Part shown: positions 7,997 through 16,672 of the stretch, in pieces | How the letters are laid out: the number at the start of each line of letters is the position of its first letter | Position numbering within the stretch: position 1 is the stretch's first letter | Source of the DNA: Microbacteriaceae bacterium | GTDB taxonomy: Bacteria > Actinomycetota > Actinomycetes > Actinomycetales > Microbacteriaceae | DNA length: 37,958 bases | NCBI GenBank assembly: GCA_009780695.1 | Contig: WQZN01000020.1 | Coordinates: forward strand, 1 to 37,958 | Direction of reading: 5' to 3' | Made by a program: the position numbers and the translations under genes | Notes under the pieces: model-generated | What the model saw: only the letters and a program-made list of their open reading frames with translations | Database searches by the model: none | Told to the model about the DNA's origin: nothing

Positions 7997-8862
7997 CGAC
8001 CCCGCAGCTGCTCACCACGGTCGCGGTGACGCGCGCGTTCGTCCGCGCCGCCCGCGCCGCCGGCAAGACCGTCGCACTCGTGCCCACGATGGGCGCGCTG
8101 CACGACGGCCACCTCTCGCTCGTCGCGCGCGGCCGCGAGCTGGCGGATGTCGTCGTCGTCTCGATCTTCGTGAACCCGCTGCAGTTCGGCGCCGGCGAGG
8201 ACTTCGACACGTACCCCCGCACCCTCGACGCCGACCTCGCGGCGCTCGGCGCGGCCGCCGAGACGGCCGACGCGGTGTTCGCGCCGACCGCGGCCGAGAT
8301 GTACCCGGCGGGCGCCGCGCAGACGACCGTGCACGCGGGCCCCGTCGCGAACGTGCTCGAGGGCGCGGTGCGCCCAGGGCACTTCGACGGCGTGCTGACC
8401 GTCGTGGCGAAGCTGTTCAACATCGTGCAGCCGGATGTCGCGGTCTTCGGCCGCAAGGACGCGCAGCAGGCCTTCCTCATCACACAGATGGTCGCCGACC
8501 TCGACCTGCCGGTGACGATCGACCAGGCGCCCATCGTGCGCGAGGCCGACGGGCTCGCGCTGTCGAGCAGGAACCGGTACCTCGCAGAGGACGAGCGCGT
8601 GCTGGCGCTCGTGCTCTCGTCCGCGCTGCGCGCCGCCGCCGAGGCATCCGCCGCCGGCCCCGCCGCCGCGCGCGCCGCCGGGCTCGCACGCTTCGACCAG
8701 GCGCCGGACGTTAGGCTTGACTACCTGGTCATCGTCGATCCGGCGACGTTCGAGCCGCTGGAAGACGACGGCGTGGGCGACGGCCTCGCACTGGTCGCAG
8801 CCCGCGTGGGCGCGACGCGCCTGATCGACAATCTTGCCCTGACATTCGCCACCGCTGGTTGA
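7993..8862 (+). CDS. panC: pantothenate synthetase (pantoate--beta-alanine ligase)
   Basis: Joins pantoate and beta-alanine using ATP, the last step of vitamin B5 synthesis. The family motifs are PTMGALHDGHLSL (HIGH-like nucleotide site), FVNPLQFGAGEDFDTYPR, KLFNIVQPDVAVFGRKDAQQ and SSRNRYL. The product is 289 residues, the normal length. The ATG overlaps the stop of the DUF2520 gene (ATGA). The last few codons and the stop fall inside an interspersed-repeat-like sequence (8853-8889), so the C-terminus may have been fixed by that insertion. Confidence 0.96.
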   Translation: MTTPQLLTTVAVTRAFVRAARAAGKTVALVPTMGALHDGHLSLVARGRELADVVVVSIFVNPLQFGAGEDFDTYPRTLDADLAALGAAAETADAVFAPTAAEMYPAGAAQTTVHAGPVANVLEGAVRPGHFDGVLTVVAKLFNIVQPDVAVFGRKDAQQAFLITQMVADLDLPVTIDQAPIVREADGLALSSRNRYLAEDERVLALVLSSALRAAAEASAAGPAAARAAGLARFDQAPDVRLDYLVIVDPATFEPLEDDGVGDGLALVAARVGATRLIDNLALTFATAG

Positions 8863-8889
8863 GGAGCACGCGAAGCGCGCGCCTGAAAA
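8853..8889 (+). repeat. short interspersed repeat-like element at the panC 3' end
   Basis: The sequence beginning CGCTGGTTGAGGAGCACGCG and continuing through AAGCGCGCGCCTG contains a small hairpin (GCACGCG/CGCGCGC). It resembles a short repeat family (GCTGGT-YGA-...-GAGCGC) that I recognise from many actinobacterial intergenic regions. It starts inside panC and supplies its stop codon. A related core (CGCTGGTCGACTGAGCGC) is present at 37596-37613. Confidence 0.5.
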
Positions 8890-8912
8890 ACCCACTGCTG
8901 ACAAGGAAACTG

Positions 8913-10436
8913 ATGGCCGACGACCAGACGCCGATCGACGAGACCCCCGAGCCCACCGCCGAAGAGATCAGCGAGCAGAAGGCCGTGCGCATGAGCAAGC
9001 GCGAGCGCCTGCAGGCCGAGGCCACCGAGCTGGGCGGCGGCGCCTACCCCGTCGTGCTGCCCGTGACGACGACCGTTCCCGAGGTGCGCGCGCAGTGGGG
9101 CCACCTCGCCGCCGACGAGGCCTCGGGCGAGCAGGTGGGCCTCGCAGGCCGCATCGTGTTCCAGCGCAACACCGGCAAGCTCTGCTTCGCCTCGCTGCAG
9201 TCGGGCGACGGCTCGCGCATCCAGGCGATGGTGTCGCTCGCGTCGGTCGGCGAGGAGTCGCTGCAGCGCTGGAAGGACCTCGTCGACCTCGGCGACCACG
9301 TCTTCGTGCACGGCGAGGTCATCTCGAGCCGCCGCGGCGAGCTCTCGATCATGGTGGACGACTGGCAGATCGCCGCGAAGGCGATCCTGCCCCTGCCCAA
9401 CATGTACAAGGAGCTGTCCGAGGAATCGCGAGTCCGCAGCCGCTACCTCGACCTGATCCAGCGCGAGCAGGCCCGCCGCACCGTGGTGAACCGTGCCAAG
9501 GCGACCGCCTCCGTGCGCCAGACCTTCACCGACAACGGCTTCCTCGAGGTGTCGACCCCCAAGCTGCAGACGATGCACGGCGGGGCATCCGCCCGCCCCT
9601 TCGTCACCCACTCGAACGCGTTCGACACCGAGCTGTACCTCTCGATCGCGCCCGAGCTGTTCCTCAAGCGCGCCGTCGTCGGCGGCATCGACCGCGTCTA
9701 CGAGATCGCGCGCAACTTCCGCAACGAGGGCGCCGACTCGACCCATTCGCCCGAGTTCGAGATGATCGAGGCCTACCAGGCCTACGGCGACTACAACACG
9801 ATCGCCGACCTCACCCAGCAGCTCATCCAGGACGCCGCGCTCGCGACCAACGGCTCGCACGTCGTGACCTGGGCCGACGGCACCGAGTTCGACCTCGGCG
9901 GCCAGTGGAGCCGCATCTCGATGTACGACTCGCTGAACGCCGCCGCCGGCACCGCGTTCACGCCCGAGACGCCCATCGAGGAACTCGCGGCGCTCGCTGC
10001 GCGCGAGGGCATCGAGATCAAGCACCCGATCCACGGCAAGTACATCGAGGAGCTGTGGGAGCACTTCGTGAAGGGCGGCCTCACCAAGCCGACCTTCGTG
10101 ATGGACTTCCCCGTCGACACCTCGCCCCTGACCCGCCAGCACCGCTCGATCCCGGGCGTCGTCGAGAAGTGGGACCTGTACGTGCGCGGCTTCGAGCTCG
10201 CGACCGGCTATTCCGAGCTCGTCGACCCGGTGATCCAGCGCGAGCGCTTCGTCGAGCAGGCGAAGCTCGCGGCCCAGGGCGACGATGAGGCCATGCGCCT
10301 CGACGAGGAGTTCCTGCGCGCGCTCGAGCACGGCATGCCGCCGTCGGGCGGCATGGGCATGGGCGTCGACCGCTTGCTCATGGCGCTGACCGGCCTCGGC
10401 ATCCGCGAGACGATCCTCTTCCCGCTCGTCAAGTAG
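8913..10436 (+). CDS. lysS: lysyl-tRNA synthetase (class II)
   Basis: Charges tRNA-Lys. The 507-residue product has an OB-fold anticodon-binding domain (about residues 60-165), then a class II catalytic core. Motif 2 is visible around FRNEGADSTHSPEFEMIEAY and motif 3 around GMGMGVDRLLMALTG. The ATG at 8913 has an AAGGA site 6-10 bases upstream and gives the usual acidic N-terminus; an upstream in-frame ATG at 8859 would place repeat sequence in the protein and is unlikely. It converges with, and overlaps by 8 bases, the MFS gene. Confidence 0.96.
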   Translation: MADDQTPIDETPEPTAEEISEQKAVRMSKRERLQAEATELGGGAYPVVLPVTTTVPEVRAQWGHLAADEASGEQVGLAGRIVFQRNTGKLCFASLQSGDGSRIQAMVSLASVGEESLQRWKDLVDLGDHVFVHGEVISSRRGELSIMVDDWQIAAKAILPLPNMYKELSEESRVRSRYLDLIQREQARRTVVNRAKATASVRQTFTDNGFLEVSTPKLQTMHGGASARPFVTHSNAFDTELYLSIAPELFLKRAVVGGIDRVYEIARNFRNEGADSTHSPEFEMIEAYQAYGDYNTIADLTQQLIQDAALATNGSHVVTWADGTEFDLGGQWSRISMYDSLNAAAGTAFTPETPIEELAALAAREGIEIKHPIHGKYIEELWEHFVKGGLTKPTFVMDFPVDTSPLTRQHRSIPGVVEKWDLYVRGFELATGYSELVDPVIQRERFVEQAKLAAQGDDEAMRLDEEFLRALEHGMPPSGGMGMGVDRLLMALTGLGIRETILFPLVK

Positions 10437-11709
10437 CGGTCTTCGCCGGCGTCGCGATCGCCGCGAGCGAGCGGCGAGCGCCTGGCACGGCGAGCAGCGT
10501 GCCGATGAACACGGCGAGCAGCACGCCCGCGGCGATGAGCAGGGACTCGACCGAGAACCGGTCGGCGAGCGGGCCGAAGACGAGCATGGACAGCGGCATG
10601 GCCGTCGTGATGACGACCGAGTGGAAGCCGAAGACGCGGCCCTGCATCTCGGGCTCGATCGTCTCCTGCAGGATCGTGGTGGTGGGCGTCGTCTCGAACG
10701 CGAGGGCGAACGAGATCGCGACGCCGAAGGCGTAGAACACCCACAGGTTCGTCGAGAGGCCGAGCGCGATCGACAGCGCGGCGGCGGCGATGACGGATGC
10801 CACGATGATGGCGACCCGGTTCGACATGCGCCGCGCGAGCGCCGCGACGGCCAGGCCGCCGACGAGTCCGCCGATGCCCCACGCGATCTCATTGCCCGAG
10901 ACCATCCAGACCTCGCCGCCGAAGGAGCGCACGACCATGAGCGTCGTGAGCATCATCGGTGCGCCCGCGAGCAGCAGCATCACGCCGAGCAGCAGCATGA
11001 GCCACCGGATCGCGCGGCTGCGGACGACGTAGACGAGACCGCCCGCCAGGTCGCGGAAGTAGCCCGCGAGCCCGGTGCCGGCCGGCGCGGCCACCGCGGC
11101 TCGGGCGACGGGCACGACGGCGAGCAGACCGATGCCGAGCACCCCGGTCGCGACATCCACGAAGAAGACCGCGTGGATGCCGACCGCGGCGTAGATCGCC
11201 CCGGCGGCCCCGGGCGCGGCGAGGAAGAGCACCGACTGCAGGGCGTCGTTGATGCCGTTGACGCGCAACAGCTGCTCGGACGGGACGATCTGCGGCAGGA
11301 TCGCGCCGACGGCCGGCTGCTGCACCCCCGCGAACGCCGAGCGCACCGCGAGCGCGAGGTAGATGACCCAGGTGCCGTTGACGCCGTTCAACATGACGAA
11401 GGCCAGGGCGAGCGACACGCTCACCATGACGATGCCCGAGCCGATGATGAGCAGTTTGCGCGAGTACCGGTCGGCCCAGACCCCGCCGAACAGGGAGGTC
11501 ACGGCCTGCGGCACCATGCTGAAGATCGTCGCCCACATCATGACGGCGCCCGACCCCGTGGTCAGCATCAGGTGCCAGACCGCCGCGAGGTCGACGGCGA
11601 ACGCACCGAACAGGGCCGCGGACTGGCCGATCAGGAACAGTGCAACGTTGCGCCGCCACCCGCCCATGGCGGTGCGGTCGGCTGTGCTCGCGGGTGCGGC
11701 GTCGGCCAT
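10429..11709 (-). CDS. MFS transporter (MFS_3 / EntS-like exporter type)
   Basis: A 426-residue integral membrane protein with about 12 hydrophobic segments. The N-terminal half has FLIGQSAALFGAFAVDLAA and the cytosolic loop GGVWADRYSRKLLI, the conserved loop 2-3 motif of the major facilitator superfamily. The order of segments fits the effector/enterobactin-exporter-like group. Substrate is unknown. The ATG at 11709 lies just after a TAGAAA hexamer; a second ATG 14 codons in (MGGWRRN) is an alternative. The gene is monocistronic between the CtaG terminator and lysS. Confidence 0.88.
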   Translation of the reverse strand: MADAAPASTADRTAMGGWRRNVALFLIGQSAALFGAFAVDLAAVWHLMLTTGSGAVMMWATIFSMVPQAVTSLFGGVWADRYSRKLLIIGSGIVMVSVSLALAFVMLNGVNGTWVIYLALAVRSAFAGVQQPAVGAILPQIVPSEQLLRVNGINDALQSVLFLAAPGAAGAIYAAVGIHAVFFVDVATGVLGIGLLAVVPVARAAVAAPAGTGLAGYFRDLAGGLVYVVRSRAIRWLMLLLGVMLLLAGAPMMLTTLMVVRSFGGEVWMVSGNEIAWGIGGLVGGLAVAALARRMSNRVAIIVASVIAAAALSIALGLSTNLWVFYAFGVAISFALAFETTPTTTILQETIEPEMQGRVFGFHSVVITTAMPLSMLVFGPLADRFSVESLLIAAGVLLAVFIGTLLAVPGARRSLAAIATPAKTAT

Positions 11710-11728
11710 GCGACGTTTCTAGCAAAGA

Positions 11729-11758
11729 GGCGGGGTTCCCCAGAAGGGGAACCCCGCC
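11729..11758 (-). terminator. Rho-independent terminator of the CtaG-like gene
   Basis: A perfect 13-bp stem, GGCGGGGTTCCCC against GGGGAACCCCGCC, with a 4-nt loop. On the minus strand it is followed by a short T-rich stretch (CTCTTTGCT), so it acts on transcripts leaving the gene at 11780. It also separates that gene from the MFS gene downstream. Confidence 0.85.
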
Positions 11759-11779
11759 ACTCGACGTGGGCGCGCCGCC

Positions 11780-12745
11780 TCAGCGCTGCTCCAGGTGCGC
11801 CCGCACCGCGGCCTCGTACTCCTCGTCGCTCAGGTCGTCGATCTTCTTCGCGTCACGGCGATCGACGCGCGACCAGCGCGTGAAGAGGGCGATGAGGACG
11901 GGCACGTCGGCGGCCTCGGCGAGGAACCAGAGGAAGTCGCCCGAGAGGTGCTGATCGTGCAGGGGGGCCGGGAACCAGTGCGGCAGGGCCGCGCCGGCGA
12001 CGGTGTGCGTCGCGGCCGCGACCCCGTCGAGCACCGAGCCGTTGAGGCGCAGCAGGATGCCGGGGATGGCGTCCAGCAGCAGCTCCACGAGCGCGAGCAG
12101 GAACTCGTAGATGATGAACGTCGAGCTGCGGCTGTGCGTGTCCTCGACGATCGGCAGCGTCATGAGCAGGCCGATGAACGGCACGAACAGGGTGATCGCG
12201 ACCGACCAGCCGGGGTCGAGCCGCAGCGCCCCGGCGGCCGGTGTCAGGAAGAACAGGAAGCCGACGAGCGGCACGAGCGGCGCGAAGATCGCGTTGCCCA
12301 TGAGCCGCAGCGGCCACGAGCGCAGCACCGCGGCGAGCACCGCCTGCCCGCGCGGCGAGAACGCGCGACGCATGAGCGCGATCGGGGTGCCGAGCGCGAC
12401 CATCATCGGCACGAGGAAGACGAGCAGCGCGATGCGCGTCGTGAACGCCCAGCGCAGGTCGTGCGACCATGTGCCGAGGAAGCCGAACTGGATCCACACG
12501 AACGAGCCGAGCCCCAGCAGGTAGAAGCACCAGGCGCGCCAGGCCGGCCAGCTCTCGCCGCGGCGGCGCAGAGTCACGAGCCCCCAGCCGTAGAGCACCG
12601 CGCCGACCGCGATGGCGGCGGCGGCCACCGGGTCGAACGACCAAGTCGACAGGAATTCGGCGATCGATGGCGTGGCTGTGCTCTTTCGTCTCTGCGTCGT
12701 CGCGGCGCGCGGGGTCTCGCGCGGCGCGTGTACTTCCACAAGCAT
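11780..12745 (-). CDS. cytochrome c oxidase assembly factor CtaG-like membrane protein
   Basis: A protein of roughly 300 residues with about seven hydrophobic segments, matching the Caa3_CtaG family, whose members help build the copper centre of cytochrome oxidase. Recognisable parts are STWSFDPVAAAAI at the start of the hydrophobic region, LLVFLVPMMVALGTPIALMRRAF and FIIYEFLLALVELLLDAIPG. The C-terminal tail (about 30 residues) is charged and cytosolic. The start is uncertain: the ATG at 12745 nearly touches the divergent SDR start, so the true start may be later. No oxidase genes are close by. Confidence 0.83.
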   Translation of the reverse strand: MLVEVHAPRETPRAATTQRRKSTATPSIAEFLSTWSFDPVAAAAIAVGAVLYGWGLVTLRRRGESWPAWRAWCFYLLGLGSFVWIQFGFLGTWSHDLRWAFTTRIALLVFLVPMMVALGTPIALMRRAFSPRGQAVLAAVLRSWPLRLMGNAIFAPLVPLVGFLFFLTPAAGALRLDPGWSVAITLFVPFIGLLMTLPIVEDTHSRSSTFIIYEFLLALVELLLDAIPGILLRLNGSVLDGVAAATHTVAGAALPHWFPAPLHDQHLSGDFLWFLAEAADVPVLIALFTRWSRVDRRDAKKIDDLSDEEYEAAVRAHLEQR

Positions 12746-12752
12746 GTACCCC

Positions 12753-13571
12753 ATGGACTTTCCGCTTGCTGGACGCACTGCACTCGTCACCGGGGTCTCG
12801 CGCCCCAAGGGCATCGGCTTCGCCGTCGCGCGGCGGCTCGCGGCGGCGGGCGCCAATGTGGTCGTGCACCACTTCGCGCCGCACGACGCCGATCAGCCGT
12901 GGGGCGGCGCCGACGTCGAGGCGGTGCGCGCGGGCATCCGCTCGACGCTCGTCGACGGCGCGCAGACGGCCGACTTCTCTGCGGATCTGGCGGATGCCGC
13001 GGCGCCCGCGGCCCTGATCGAGAGCGCCGCGGCCGTCACCGGGCGGCTCGACATCCTCGTCTGCAACCACGCCCGCTCGGGCTCGGACGGGTCGATCCTC
13101 GAGGCGACCCCCGAGATGCTCGACGGGCACTGGGACGTCAACGCACGCGCGACCTTCCTGCTCACGCGGCACTTCGCCGACCGCTTCGTGTGGTCGGGCG
13201 CCGAGGATGCCACGGGCCGCGTCGTCTGGTTCACGAGCGGTCAGCTGCACGGCCCGATGCGCCCCGAGTTCGCGTATGTCGCAAGCAAGGGTGCGATCGC
13301 CGGCGCGACGCAGACCGCGGCCGCCGAGCTGCTGTCGCGCGGCATCCTGCTCAACACGGTCAACCCGGGCCCGACCAACACCGGCTACCTCGACGCCGAG
13401 ACCACCGACCGGCCCGAGATGCTCGACGAGCTGCGCGCGGCGATGCCGCTCGGCCGCTTCGGCGCCCCCGACGACGTCGCGCGGCTGATCTCGTTCCTCG
13501 TCGGGCCCGAGGGCCGCTGGATCGTCGGCGAGGTCGTCTCGAGCGACGGCGGGTTCCGGCTCGGCGGGTAA
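12753..13571 (+). CDS. SDR family oxidoreductase (FabG-like)
   Basis: A short-chain dehydrogenase/reductase of 272 residues. The cofactor motif is TGVSRPKGIGFAVA, with two extra residues compared with the usual TGxxxGIG. The NNAG position reads NHARSG, the active-site pair is in YVASKGA, and the C-terminal NPGPTNTGY and GRWIVGEVVSSDGGF are typical. Substrate is unknown. Start candidates are ATG 12753 (MDFPLAGRTALVTG) and ATG 12744; neither has a clear ribosome binding site. It converges with the GMC gene at a shared hairpin. Confidence 0.85.
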   Translation: MDFPLAGRTALVTGVSRPKGIGFAVARRLAAAGANVVVHHFAPHDADQPWGGADVEAVRAGIRSTLVDGAQTADFSADLADAAAPAALIESAAAVTGRLDILVCNHARSGSDGSILEATPEMLDGHWDVNARATFLLTRHFADRFVWSGAEDATGRVVWFTSGQLHGPMRPEFAYVASKGAIAGATQTAAAELLSRGILLNTVNPGPTNTGYLDAETTDRPEMLDELRAAMPLGRFGAPDDVARLISFLVGPEGRWIVGEVVSSDGGFRLGG

Positions 13572-13572
13572 C

Positions 13573-13598
13573 GGGCCGCGGCGCGCGAGCCGCGGCCC
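13573..13598. terminator. hairpin between convergent SDR and GMC genes
   Basis: GGGCCGCGGC (13573-13582) pairs perfectly with GCCGCGGCCC (13589-13598) around a 6-nt loop, starting 2 bases after the SDR stop and ending 10 bases before the GMC stop. It probably serves both strands. There is no T-run. Confidence 0.65.
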
Positions 13599-13607
13599 GG
13601 GCCCGGG

Positions 13608-15713
13608 TCAGCGCCCCGCGACCGCGAGGTCGGCGATGCGCAGCGCGTTGGCCACGATCGACAGCACGGGGTTCACCCCACCGTTGGTGACGTGCACGCT
13701 GCCGTCGGCGACGCGGACGTTGTCGTGCCCCCAGACACGGCCGAGCGGGTCGACCACCGACGTCGCGGGGTCGTCGCCCATGCGGCACGTGCCGGCCTGG
13801 TGCTGGCCGCCGCTGGGGCCCGCGCCGAGGGCGGGCAGCGGGTTGCGCACGACGAGCTCCGCACCGCTGGCCTCGAGCCATTCGGCCGCGCGCTCGCGCA
13901 TGAACGCGAGGGTGCGCAGGTCCTCCGGGTGCAGCGAGCCCGAGAGCCGCGCCACGGGCAGGCCGAGGCGGTCGCGGGTGCCCGGCTCGAGCCGCACGCG
14001 CGACTCGGCCGAGGTGACCTCCTGCACGGGGCCGGCGATGCGCTGGATGCGCCGCACCAGCCGCGCCATGCCGGTCTTCGACTCGGCGCCCCACCGCGGG
14101 ATGATCCCGAGCCCGGACAGATACGAATAGTTGCTCGACGGCGTGGGGACGAACTCGTTCGCCATCATGCCGCCGCCGATGATGCCGTCGTTGCCGTGCC
14201 GGAAGTCGCAGCTCGCGATCGCGGGGCCGGGGCCGAGCAGGTCGACGACCTCGTCGGCGAAGACGCCGGTCGCGCCGAAGTAGGCGTGGCCCTGCAGGTG
14301 CCGCCCGACCTGGTCGGCGTTGTTCCCGAGGCCGTTCGGCTCGGCGTCGTTCGCGCTCGCCAGCAGCAGGCGGGCCGACTCGACGGCGCCGGCGGCGACC
14401 ACGATCTCGTCGGCGAGGACGACGCGTCGGGCGACGCCGGCTGCGGCGTCCGTCACCAGCTCGACGCCGGTGGCACGCCCGCTCGCCTCGGTGACGATGC
14501 GGGCCGCGCGGGTCTCGACGACGACCTCGCACAGCCCGGTGGCGATCGCCGCGGGGAGCGTCGTGTTGTGGCTTCCGGCTCGGGCGCCGATCGGGCAGGC
14601 GAAGCCGACGCATTCGGAACAGCGGACGCACGCGGCCCGGCCGCCGTACGGGGTCGAGTTCACGAGCAGCGGCACGGCGAGCGTGCTCATCCCGAGCCGG
14701 TCGGCGCCGGCGCGCAACGGCGCGATCGCACCGGGTGCCGGCAGCGGTGCCATGGGGTAGTCGCGCGAGCGGTGCATTGCGCTCGTGTCGCCGACGGTGC
14801 TGCCCGCGACCCCCATCTCCCATTCGGCACGCGAGTAATAGGGCTCGAGGTCGTCGTAGCCGATGGGCCAGTCGGCGAGCGCGCTGCCCTCGGGAACGCC
14901 GTAGGCGGATGCCATCCGGAAGTCGGTGCCGGTGAACCGCCAGGCCTGCGCGCCATAGAAGCGCGTGCCGCCGCCGAGGCTCGAGGCGTTGTTGCTCCAG
15001 CGCCAGTCGGCGGGCCCGACGGCGAGGGCGCTTCCGGCGATCTGCACGACACGCGGGTTCTCGGCGTCCGGCCCGGACGTCGGGGGGAACCCGAACCCGG
15101 CGCGCGGCGTGCGCAGGTGGTCGCCGACGAGCTCGGCGTCCGCGGGCCAGCGGCCGGCCTCGACGACGAGCACGCGGCGGCCGGCCGCGGTGAAGACGGA
15201 CGCCGCGGCGCCGCCCCCCGCGCCGGAGCCGATGATCACGACGTCGTACCGCTCGCCCACCTCGGCGAAGCCGACCTGCCCGGTGCGGTCCTCCTCATGC
15301 AGGAAGTCCGTCGGCCAGCCCTCGGGGCCGCGCCGCCACCTCACCATGTCCCACGAGCGGGCGCCGGCGTTGCCGCCGCTGTCGGGGTCGCCGTAGTAGC
15401 CGATCGAGACGAGCCCGGCGAACCAGGCCAGGTCTTCGTCGTCGCCGAGCTCGGCGAGCACCTGCGTCGTCGCAACGGCCGGATCGACCCCGAGCGCCGC
15501 CGCGGCCTGCACGAGGCGGCCCGCGAGGGCGTGCAGGCGCTCCACCGGCTGCTCCCCGGCGGCGAACACGCGCCGCAGGAACTCGAGGCCGCCCGCCGCC
15601 GTGGCCGACGGGTAGTCGTCCGCCGGCACGATCGCGTCCACGAGCGCAGACAGCAGTGCGGGGTCGAGGCCGGTCAGGCCGACGAGCTCGCCGCGGGAAT
15701 CGGAATCGGTCAT
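13608..15713 (-). CDS. fused gluconate-2-dehydrogenase-subunit-3-like / GMC oxidoreductase
   Basis: A 701-residue flavoenzyme. Residues about 10-150 look like the small-subunit domain (gluconate 2-dehydrogenase subunit 3 type). Residues 156-701 are a GMC oxidoreductase: FAD-binding GSGAGGG at 162-168, a Cys-rich motif with Cys362, 365, 368 and 373, and the C-terminal catalytic region with His638 (HQAGTCRMG) and Asn681 (GGVNPVLSI). There is no signal peptide or Tat motif, so it should be cytosolic. In known dehydrogenases of this type, such as glucoside 3-dehydrogenase, the two parts are separate subunits. It is the last gene of the leftward operon and overlaps the nucleoside hydrolase by 4 bases. 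Confidence 0.88.
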   Translation of the reverse strand: MTDSDSRGELVGLTGLDPALLSALVDAIVPADDYPSATAAGGLEFLRRVFAAGEQPVERLHALAGRLVQAAAALGVDPAVATTQVLAELGDDEDLAWFAGLVSIGYYGDPDSGGNAGARSWDMVRWRRGPEGWPTDFLHEEDRTGQVGFAEVGERYDVVIIGSGAGGGAAASVFTAAGRRVLVVEAGRWPADAELVGDHLRTPRAGFGFPPTSGPDAENPRVVQIAGSALAVGPADWRWSNNASSLGGGTRFYGAQAWRFTGTDFRMASAYGVPEGSALADWPIGYDDLEPYYSRAEWEMGVAGSTVGDTSAMHRSRDYPMAPLPAPGAIAPLRAGADRLGMSTLAVPLLVNSTPYGGRAACVRCSECVGFACPIGARAGSHNTTLPAAIATGLCEVVVETRAARIVTEASGRATGVELVTDAAAGVARRVVLADEIVVAAGAVESARLLLASANDAEPNGLGNNADQVGRHLQGHAYFGATGVFADEVVDLLGPGPAIASCDFRHGNDGIIGGGMMANEFVPTPSSNYSYLSGLGIIPRWGAESKTGMARLVRRIQRIAGPVQEVTSAESRVRLEPGTRDRLGLPVARLSGSLHPEDLRTLAFMRERAAEWLEASGAELVVRNPLPALGAGPSGGQHQAGTCRMGDDPATSVVDPLGRVWGHDNVRVADGSVHVTNGGVNPVLSIVANALRIADLAVAGR

Positions 15714-16672
15714 ATGCGCCCCAGGGACTCGAGGAAGTAGGACAGGAAGGCGTCGACGTCGACATCCACCGCGATCTCGCAGTTCGGCTCGGGCGCGGTG
15801 CGGCCGTCGAGCAGGTCCGTGACGGTCATGCCGCGCGCGGGCCCGTCACCCGTGACGACGGCCACGTGCGCGGGGCGCCAGCTCACCAGCTCGGGGTGGG
15901 TGACGACCGCGACGGCGAGGGCGTCGTGCAGGGCGCACGAGTCCTCGAGGTCGGCGTCGCCGGGGAACTCTCCGCGCAGGTGGTCGATCCAGGCCTCGGT
16001 GGCGGCACCGGCGAAGGCGCTGAACGAGCCCTCCGGCGCGGCGGCGAGCCGGCGGGCCTGCGCGCGGCTGAGGCGCACCTTGAGGGTCACGTCGAGGCCG
16101 ACGAACCGCAGGCGCGCGCCGCTGTGCAGCACGGCATCCGCCGCCTCGGGGTCCATCCACACGTTGAACTCGCCGGGCATGTCGAGCCGCCCCGTCTGAC
16201 CGAGGAAGATGCCGCCCATCACGACGATCTCGCGGGCGGACGCCGCGACCCGCGGGTCGAGGGCGAGCGCCGTCGCGACGTTCGTCAGCGGGCCGATCGC
16301 CACCAGCGTGACCTCGCCCGGCTCGGCGAGCACGCGCTGCGCGAGCTCCACGGCCGCGTGCCCCGCTGCGGGCGCGCGGTGGCCGTAGCGCTCGGCGATC
16401 GCGGCCTGCGGGGCGCGGGTGCGTGCGGGGCGCGTGAGCGCGGCCGCGGCGCCGCGGTGCACGGGGATGTCGGGCCGCCCGAGCCGCGTGAGCAGCTCGA
16501 GCGCGAGCCAGGTCGCCGTCTGTACGTCGGTGTTCCCGTCGACCGTCGTCACGGCGTCCAGGGTGAGCCCCGGCTCGGCGAGCGCCAGCGCGAGCGCGAA
16601 GCCGTCGTCGATGTCGGAGCCCGGCGCGCCCATGGCGAGGTCGGTGTCGAGGATGATCCGCTGCGCTGTCAT
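15710..16672 (-). CDS. nucleoside hydrolase family protein
   Basis: A 320-residue member of the inosine/uridine-preferring nucleoside hydrolase fold, which cleaves N-glycosidic bonds using an active-site calcium. Visible are the aspartate cluster DTDLAMGAPGSDIDDGFAL, GNTDVQTA, IGPLTNVATAL, MGGIF, the NVWMDPEAA segment and the late Ca ligand in LHDALAVAV. The aspartate cluster has seven extra residues between DTD and DD compared with the usual DTDxxxDD. The ATG at 16672 overlaps the ROK stop, and its own stop overlaps the GMC start. Its link to a mannosidase locus is unexplained; the substrate may not be an ordinary nucleoside. Confidence 0.88.
   Translation of the reverse strand: MTAQRIILDTDLAMGAPGSDIDDGFALALALAEPGLTLDAVTTVDGNTDVQTATWLALELLTRLGRPDIPVHRGAAAALTRPARTRAPQAAIAERYGHRAPAAGHAAVELAQRVLAEPGEVTLVAIGPLTNVATALALDPRVAASAREIVVMGGIFLGQTGRLDMPGEFNVWMDPEAADAVLHSGARLRFVGLDVTLKVRLSRAQARRLAAAPEGSFSAFAGAATEAWIDHLRGEFPGDADLEDSCALHDALAVAVVTHPELVSWRPAHVAVVTGDGPARGMTVTDLLDGRTAPEPNCEIAVDVDVDAFLSYFLESLGRI

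Noticed and set aside
10437..11709. Possible genes encoded opposite the MFS transporter
   Set aside because: The + strand frames there lack domains and ribosome binding sites, while the MFS frame has regular hydrophobic segments.
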